This document shows positions 57,387-64,000 of a stretch of 64,000 bases of DNA, piece by piece. The number at the start of each line of letters is the position of its first letter. Within the stretch, counting starts at the first letter, position 1. The notes under the pieces were generated by a model that saw nothing but the letters and a program-made list of their open reading frames with translations, had not been told where the DNA came from and made no database searches. The position numbers and the translations under genes are program-made. This stretch comes from Metellina segmentata (lineage: Eukaryota; Arthropoda; Arachnida; Araneae; Tetragnathidae). The stretch lies in NCBI GenBank assembly GCA_947359465.1, contig OX375881.1, positions 117,796,738 through 117,860,737 of the forward strand, read 5' to 3'.

Positions 57387-60300
57387 CTGGAAGAGAGGAA
57401 ACTTTAAAAAAAGGCTTAATATATACAAACACAATAAGAGAACATACTAAACAAAACATGTCAGTCTTCCTCCTGTGACTTCCGACCAACCTTCTAGGAT
57501 TCTTCCAACCAATAGAGGGCAGCGGTAACTCAGTTTGGGACCAGATCTTGGTCGAGATATATCGTCGAAACCATTGAGGGTTAAGAATTAATTAAAGTAT
57601 AAACTATTGTTCTTCGAGGTGGCCTCCCCTAATGTTCACTTCGCATTCTTCCCTCTTCGAAAAAAGGCACCTTTGGTACTTCATCAACCCTTCGAGGAGT
57701 CCTACAAAAATCACAAACTGGCGTTCTCTAAAAGTTCCTTGAAGTCAAACCTTACATGGTGTACCTTTTAAAGATGGAATTTCGAAGAACCCTACATTTG
57801 CGGGCATGTATTTGGCATACATGCGCAATCAGAAATACTGTAGCGTCTATTATGGGAAGATACGCAATCAGAGAATGTTGCGTCATCTACTTATTCAAGA
57901 CCCTAGCAACAGCGTATTTCTTGTCATTAGGCAGCCATTGGACAAGCGTATGTGGATGGAGAAGAGGGAGTTCGTAGGAACTGTCAAATACTTATGTGAT
58001 TGTATTTTCTTTTATCATCCATTCATTTGTAAAATGTTAAATCTCAACTATTAAAATTGTTTCAAATGAAGAGAGCTATTGGTGACGGTCCCGGATAAGC
58101 CCAAAGGGAAAGATCCTAGAACACCACGTCATTATAAACCACGGTCAGATGACGAGGTTGGCACCCACTCTCCAAACTTCCCCACCACTCCAACGTGAAG
58201 ATATTGGAGGTCACGATAGATTTAACGTGCATCAGCCTTTGTACACGACGGTCGCGTTAGATTCGAACTCGCATCTCTCCGGTTGGTAATCCGTTACTCT
58301 ACCAACTGGGGTACAACAGCCCGGAAGAGTCATTTGATGAAAGCAGAAAAACAGAAGGGCTGTGTCGGGACACGGCCGCTGGATTTAAGGCCGAGAACAC
58401 GCACTGCCTTCTAGGGAAACTAAATCTCTAGAAGACAAAGGAACACGTCAGTGCAGCCACATGGAGAATTCTGGCTAATTTCTACTTAAGCATGTTGATT
58501 TATGAACTAAATTTATCTTTATATCTACATTGAATGTTCGATCATCACCAAATATCGTGGCAATAAAGTCATCACTGCGTGAACAGCCGTCAAACAAAGA
58601 AACGACTCACCCGATCGCAATTGCACAATTTCCATCACAGAACAAAACGGAAGGTAGCAATAGACGGGGATTAATGTTTTCTACAAATATCAATACTTAA
58701 AATTTATCTAAGGGGCAGTCTTCATATAAAATTGGATGCTTTCTCCGATAATTTCAATATGAACCGCCATCTTTTATCACAAAGGTGGATTCTACACAAA
58801 ATTTCAGCTGGATTTGATGAAAAAAATAATGTAAAATGGCGTAAAATTGACCGATAAAATCCATAAAAACCATTGAGGGAGCGTATAAATGTTCGGAATT
58901 CAATAACATTATAAATATTAATAAAGACGTAGTGTAGTGGCCGTCGCAATCAATGACCTATTGCTGGCTTGGTATGGAGCTTGGTATCTATTAAGATGAC
59001 AGATCTTAATAGATACTTAATAGATTCTGTCAGAATCCCAGGATCTGTTGGCAGAAATTTCCGTTTTCACTTTGTGAACAATCCCCAATAAGGATAATAA
59101 TCATCGAATTTTGCAAACGGTCTCACTGCGCTACTAATCATGCACGTAATGAGCTGGAATTTGGAATTCCGATGTTTCAGTAACAGTTGAATCACATGGT
59201 TCAGTTACATGAATGGTGGTCGCGGTGATATAAGTCGCTCTGTGATCGCATCAAGTGATGGCAAATCTGGCTTTGGTGGACATTGAAAGTCAAGTAGATT
59301 TCGACAGCGGTGATATTTTATTCTTGATAAATTTGTTCTACAATGACTACACATCATGAAATCATTCACTTTGGAATGAGGAAACTCGCGGAGGAGCAAT
59401 GATATCACTTTAGTAGTGTTCCGTGACTGCTTCAATTTCTTTACAAACCAAAGTCTATCACAAACATTACACGAATATCCAAATTCATTATTTATGAATA
59501 CAGCACGAAAGTGTTTATTAGCATCGTCCCAAATTTTCGCAGATTCATCGCTCCACACATGTATTAAATTGGTGTATTCGCTGTTGATATCGATGGTTTA
59601 GTGTCTCATTACCTATCTCCGTCATACCTAACTCCATATTGAAGCGTTTATGTCTTCAGATATGGTATTCGCTTCAAACTGAGGGGTGTAAGTACTTGGC
59701 GCTTTCGTATGGATTCCCCATCTCTCGATCTTCCTTCCAGTTGCCGTTTTCTATAATTCTGATGTTTATTATGCATATACACTATATACCAATAAGTATT
59801 TGGACACCCATGCAATTGACGATATCTGTGGTCCTGATATACGCCACGCCCTCTGCCGTTAAATATCATGTAGGAAACAACATTGGCATGAGTCGCATGC
59901 AAGATGCCACAAAGTGCAGAGTTATCTGGTAATTAGGGTATTTTTTTTGTTTACGTCGTATTAGAGCAACACAACGGGCTGTTGACGACGGTCCAGGATC
60001 AATCCCCTTAAGAGAAAGATCCGAGGACAACACCACGTAATTTTGTACCACAGTCAGATGACCAGCAGAGTTATCTGATTTCGAGAAAGATGTAATCGTC
60101 GAGTATCACAGAAATGGCCGATCCTTAAGGGGAGTTAGTACCTTTAAGACCTTGCGTTGCTCGCGAAAACATACTTTTTTCGATTCATCATAAATAATTG
60201 AGTTTTGTATATTGTAGTATAAAATTGATACAGTTTAAAGATAATTGTATGGCTTTCAAAAAACTGCAGTCATATTTGTAATTAAAAACATCTATATTTT

Positions 60301-63224
60301 TATAAAACCTAGCAAAAATTATACACAATTTCTTCGTTTTGAAATTTACCCACTTAACTTTCTCACAAGATAACTTTTGAAAGATGCACTGTAAAACCCA
60401 AATGTTTGCACCAAATTGAAGCACATGAATGTCTTAATTCTGTGAACTAAGGAATTTGTGATATTTGAAGTACAAATATTTATAAAAATTAAAAGTATTA
60501 AAATAAGTCAACTTTGAAATTTTTTTAGTTATGTATGGATCCATAAATACTAAACTATAGCTCTCATACACAAAAATCCATAGTTCAGAGAACTAAGATC
60601 TTCTTTTAGAATGACCATACAAAATTTCTTAACTCTACGTTTATTAGTTTTTTTTTTAATTTGAGGGAAAGTCAAATGGGTAAACTTCAAAACGAAGAAA
60701 TTATGTATAAGTTTTGCTAGGTTTTATAAAAAAAAAATATTTTTAATTACAAATATGACTGCTGTTTTTTAAAAGCCATACAATTATCTTTAAACTGTAT
60801 CAATTTTATACTACAATATACAAAATTCAATTATTTATGATGAATCGAAAAAAGTATGTTTTCACGAGCAACGCAAGCTGAATTACCCAAAATTGACAGT
60901 GGCCTATATTATTCCGAAGTGGAAGGTGAGCGGTGATTGTTGAAATGTGTCAGCAGACCCACGGGACTGGGGGATAGGGACCAACGGGTGCTGTCCAGAG
61001 AAATTCGGAAGAACTGCACCCAATCGATGTTCCACATACTCCAGGAATATCAACAGGCATTCGGGAGTGTTGTGTCGATTAATACCATCCGTAAGAAAGC
61101 ACATCTGCTTGATTTTCATGGTAGTGCTGCCGCCCATAAGCCTTTGATCACTCATTCAAACCACGCTGCTCGGTTAATGTGGTGCAAAGCACGTCGAACG
61201 AGGACCGTAGATACGAGTAAACGGGTTCTCTGGAGCGACGAATCAAGGTTCTACCTCTACCATTCGGATGGAAGGGTCTGGGTCTGACTTCAGCCTGGAG
61301 AACGCCTCCTGACAGAATGCATTGTACCCACAGTAAAGTTTCGCGGAGGTGGAATTATGGTCTGGGGTTGTTTCTCCTGGTATGGGACTGGACCTTTGGT
61401 CCAAATTCATGGAAATCTCAACGCCGAGGTCTACTGTACTATTTCGGATGACAGTGTGCTTCCTACGTTGTGGCAGTTTTACGGGTTGGACCCATGTTAC
61501 TTCCAGGACGACATTACCAGCTGTCATGTTGCGAGGTCCATTATGGATTGGTATGGTGACAATGGGGTTAACCAAACGGACTGGCCTACTCAGAGCCCAG
61601 ATCTGAACCCTATCGAGAACCTCTGGGACGAGTTGGATCGCCGAATTAAGGGGTGCAACAACAGTCCAAACTCGGTGAAGAAACTTACGTCCTCCAAGTA
61701 TACTCAAAGCCGAGTGGGAAAAAATACCACTAGCCTTCATATAAGGACTCGTGGAAAGCATGCCCCGGAGGGTTGAGGCTGTAATTGCCTCTCGTGGAGA
61801 CTCTACCAACTGTTCAATATGAATAAATTTTGTTTTTCTTTTCTGTCACAGGTGTCCAAATAGTTATCGGTAGATAGTGTATTTGGACATTTTGAAATTT
61901 TTACGATATTTCCGCACTTTGAAGGTCTATATCTAAACAAGTATAAAATATTTAGGTTTAATTTCTATTTTCACTTAGAAACCGCAAAGAGACGAAATAA
62001 AAGTCGAAATAATGACGCCTAAACGTCGTGCTCGCATAAAGAAGGCTGGAGCTAGACTAAATTAATGTGAGTGTCAGAGCGCATTTTCGTGTCTGAACTT
62101 TGCGCTGCGATTGCATCAGTCGATGACGTCAGCGCAGGATCAATGAGTAGTTATAACATGCTTCGTTTAATGCTCTCTTGTACGCGATATCGTTCATTTA
62201 TGTTTTTAAGTGTTTCTGTTTTTCAATTTTTCGTGATCCCCTTTTCTTTGTGACACTCACAAATAAAGCGTGGTAACCCGGTCTCGAAAGTTACGACGCA
62301 TTCTACGTCAAAAAGATCGCTTTGGTGTCTCGGGAGCGCGACCCCCGTGGTTACTAAGACCCACGGGAAAAGATCACTAAAGTACCCAGGGTCTGTGCAC
62401 ACCTGTTGGAAATGTGCCCGATTGAAAAGAGGGTTGAGCTTACTTGGCATAGGTGTCCATTCGAACCCAGAGGTCGTTGAAGCGACGGGGCCTCTGGGTG
62501 GTGGCTGAAGGCTGGGTGCTGGTGTCGAACACGTGTCGCAGGGCGGCCGCGGAACGGTGCCGCCCGGATCGCCGCCCCGTCCCGCGCCTCTCCACCGGCT
62601 CAGGACCCACGCTCTTCTTCGACTTGCTGCAAGGAGAAAAAAACATTTAGAAATTGATACCCAAGTAGCCTACATCTACATGGGTTATTTTCGGTAGTTA
62701 ATGAACGTCGCACTGCTGTAACACAACGGGTTGACCGTGGTTCAAACCCATGGGGTGTTGATCTCTGATCTTACTCTCCGGTATTGATCTCAGACCGTCA
62801 CCAATACACATTCAACTACCCACATCCTACAAAATGAAAGGTAGGCCTTTTTTTATTAACGTCGCAATGGAACAACGCAACGGGCTATTGGCTACGGTCC
62901 GGGATCGACCGTACTTTTGAAACGTACTTTTGAAACACGGTCAGATGACGAGGTCACACTTAAGCTGGCAATGTGTTGTTTTTGGCACCACCGAATTACA
63001 CTGGAGTCGAACTGATTGAATATTCATAAAGAAACAGCAAGTTTTGTTGGTCGTTTGGTTTTTTGTTTCCTGATGTTTAATTTCATCGTATAGCTGTCTA
63101 AGCGAGAGCTCTTCCTTCCGCCACTTTCCTCACTTGCTGCTTTCTCTCGTCTCCCCGTATTCGTTTTCTCCGCGGGAGTCCGCCACCCTCTTAGAATGTT
63201 GATTCTGGTGTTTTTCAATGACAC
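57203..63224 (-). CDS. unrecognised host gene, 3' part, three exons
   Basis: The exons 63224-63134, 62626-62444 and 57386-57203 splice with GT-AG sites and agree in phase (two bases plus 29 codons plus two; one plus 60 plus two; one plus 61 including the stop). The joined product is strongly charged at first, then Arg/Ser-rich. It has a conserved-looking segment around [15 protein letters not shown] joined to [19 protein letters not shown], and a hydrophobic C-terminus ([17 protein letters not shown]). The GC content is much higher than the flanks. I do not recognise the family. The 5' part must lie beyond 63224, partly or wholly outside the window. The 5-kb last intron contains a Tc1 element, Helitron relic and SINEs. 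Confidence 0.62.
57390..58070. other. intron sequence with an unexplained 82-residue open frame
   Basis: The plus frame 57806-58054 ([20 protein letters not shown], then [20 protein letters not shown]) is open but unrecognised and antisense to the host gene. It may be repeat-derived. Confidence 0.25.
58075..58325 (-). repeat. tRNA-derived SINE copy
   Basis: GACGGTCCCGGATAAGCCC through GGTCAGATGACGAGG and TAGATTCGAACTCGCATC, CCGTTACTCTACCAACTGGG: nearly full length, reversed. Confidence 0.8.
58984..59016. repeat. perfect 14-bp hairpin
   Basis: GTATCTATTAAGAT, a five-base spacer, then its exact complement ATCTTAATAGATAC. Confidence 0.9.
59205..59602 (-). pseudogene. Helitron-associated protein fragment (DUF6570-like N-terminal region)
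   Basis: The minus strand reads [20 protein letters not shown], a CxxC finger with [25 protein letters not shown] follows, then [20 protein letters not shown] and PPFM. This order is typical of the region before the Rep/PIF1-helicase part of autonomous Helitron proteins. No Rep or helicase motifs follow, so it is a remnant. It lies in the last intron of the unrecognised gene. Confidence 0.75.
59955..60065 (-). repeat. SINE fragment inside the Tc1 element
   Basis: TAGAGCAACACAACGGGCTG, CGGTCCAGGATCAATCCCC and CCACAGTCAGATGACCAG. It is inserted near the Tc1 left end. Confidence 0.75.
60064..61776 (+). pseudogene. Tc1 transposase relic
   Basis: The HTH region begins at about 60064 ([16 protein letters not shown]) and resumes after the fold-back element ([10 protein letters not shown]). 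60937-61287 includes [20 protein letters not shown] and [20 protein letters not shown] (first Asp in WSDESRF). 61357-61776 includes [29 protein letters not shown] (second Asp, altered from the usual QDNAPCH) and [17 protein letters not shown] (Glu). A stop after GRVWV and frame changes near the C-terminus inactivate it. Confidence 0.9.
60151..60877. mobile_element. fold-back element with ~240-bp inverted arms
   Basis: The left arm (60151-60390) and right arm (about 60640-60877) are near-perfect inverted repeats, from CTTGCGTTGCTCG to a TTTGAAATTTACCCAC-type block, around a 250-bp centre. It splits the Tc1 transposase between RGVSTF and TVAYII. Non-coding; no clear target duplication. Confidence 0.88.
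62444..62626 (-). CDS. unrecognised gene, middle exon, GC-rich
   Basis: A strong pyrimidine tract and CTCCTTGCAG acceptor precede CAAGTCGAAG; the donor is GTAAGCTC. It encodes [40 protein letters not shown] and [20 protein letters not shown]. If the donor were not used, translation would stop three bases later. Confidence 0.65.
62700..62765 (-). repeat. SINE tail fragment
   Basis: TTAATGAACGTCGCACTGCT followed by GTAACACAACGGG: reversed tail end only. Confidence 0.4.
62865..62975 (-). repeat. SINE fragment
   Basis: GGAACAACGCAACGGGCTAT, TACGGTCCGGGATCGACC and GGTCAGATGACGAGGTCAC, reversed. Confidence 0.7.
63134..63224 (-). CDS. unrecognised gene, candidate upstream exon
   Basis: The acceptor ATGTTGCAG precedes GTGTCATTG and the donor is GTGAGG. 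In the splice-compatible frame it reads [20 protein letters not shown], then [10 protein letters not shown] longer open frame exists in another phase, so this is the least certain exon. Confidence 0.42.
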
Positions 63225-63464
63225 CTGCAACATTAAGGGGTGTCAAAATCCACAGCTGTGCTCGGAATCGTTAGAAAATGACGTGTGTGACAGGCAGGTA
63301 AAGAAGTCGGATTAACATGCCGACTCTACGACAGATTTAATGACTTTCTGACCTAAGTATCACCAAACTGTAACACGCATGTTTTTTTTTTTGGATGGAC
63401 GTCTGCTCCCCTCTTGTGGAAGGCCCAAGATGATACGGGTGTTGAAATCGACTTTTTTCCAGAA

Positions 63465-63625
63465 GTCACAGCACCCCACTCTTCAAACTTCCACACCACG
63501 GAGACGTGAGGACATTTGAGGCCACGAACGATTGAACGTGCACACTACGGTCTTCATCTGGATTCGAAATCGCAACCCTCCGGTTGCTAATCCGCTACTC
63601 GTCCGATCAGGCTACCTATGGATTC
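63465..63625 (-). repeat. tRNA-derived SINE, head and body
   Basis: CCCCACTCTTCAAACTTCCA through GGATTCGAAATCGCAACC and CCGGTTGCTAATCCGCTACT. The reversed tRNA-like head is well preserved. Confidence 0.75.
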
Positions 63626-64000
63626 AATTCCAGACCGTTGCAATTGCACTATTCTCAGCATTTAAGCTAGTATCAGCATTGAAGATCTTAGTAATTATCA
63701 ATATACAGCGTTGAAGCAAGACAAATGATACTGTACGCGCTTTTCTACGATCCAAACATTTATTATATTCAACAGTTATGTATACAGTTAAGATTCAAGT
63801 GATCATATATTGTAAATACGTGTGGCGGTTTTATAGCATGGATATTACAGCAATCGTCTGAACAAAACAAAGAGATGCATTTGTAATCTTTCGGACCATT
63901 TCTGCCATACATTTCGAACTGAAAACTAAAAGCGCGATTACCATTGCTCAGAGAGGATCCCTCAGCATTTTCTTTAACGACCTTTCTTTACCGTTCGCCG

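Larger units (their letters stand above)
59780..61879 (+). mobile_element. Tc1 transposon, 2.1 kb, with nested insertions
   Basis: The ends CACTATATACCAATAAG and, inverted, CACTATCTACCGATAAC both reach GTATTTGGACACC-type sequence and are bounded by TA (59778-59779 and 61880-61881). A SINE fragment (59955-60065) and a fold-back element (60151-60877) interrupt the N-terminal coding half. Without them it would be about the usual Tc1 size. Confidence 0.9.

Noticed and set aside
61243..61809. 188-residue minus-strand frame
   Set aside because: Antisense to the Tc1 transposase C-terminal half.

Overview
This is a eukaryotic, AT-rich, very repeat-dense window, most likely from an arthropod with a large genome. 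The signs are spliced genes with introns of many kilobases, arthropod-type BEL/Pao, piggyBac, hAT, mariner/Tc1 and Helitron elements, and a tRNA-derived SINE present in many copies. The species cannot be fixed from the sequence. No bacterial-type operon, CRISPR array or intact tRNA/rRNA gene was found.

Two host genes can be supported, both on the minus strand. The first is a complete Aurora-type mitotic serine/threonine kinase. Its eight coding exons run from an ATG at 32135 to a stop at 2162, and every exon junction was checked for splice sites and reading phase. The model gives 435 residues over about 30 kb. Its introns hold SINEs, a hAT element with an exact 8-bp target duplication (4458-7330), two piggyBac relics (8219 to about 9990, and 26608-28150), MITEs, and a 5.8-kb element with about 590-bp terminal inverted repeats and an unassigned transposase-like relic (25781-31579). 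The second is the 3' part of a gene I do not recognise. Its exons (63134-63224, 62444-62626, 57203-57386) are GC-rich and phase-compatible, and its roughly 5-kb last intron is full of transposons.

From 33 to 45.3 kb lies a transposon nest of at least four levels. A BEL/Pao element (BEL-2) was split by a CR1/L2-like LINE. The LINE was split by a second BEL/Pao element (BEL-1, 36578-42612) and by a TTAA MITE. The 5' LTR of BEL-1 was then split by a hAT-type MITE with an 8-bp duplication. Next to it (about 45.3-46.0 kb) is an intronless, stop-interrupted copy of an ALKBH2-like DNA dioxygenase that abuts the BEL-2 fragment tail to tail.

From 46 to 62 kb the window holds a non-autonomous Helitron (46731-47366) carrying a histone-mRNA-like stem-loop, a long AT microsatellite, several mariner/Tc1 relics, a 571-bp TIR element, a degenerate tandem array, and a Tc1 element (59780-61879) that itself hosts a SINE and a 727-bp fold-back element. 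Almost everything outside the two host genes is transposon-derived and decayed. The least explained item is the 5.8-kb long-TIR element at 25.8-31.6 kb.
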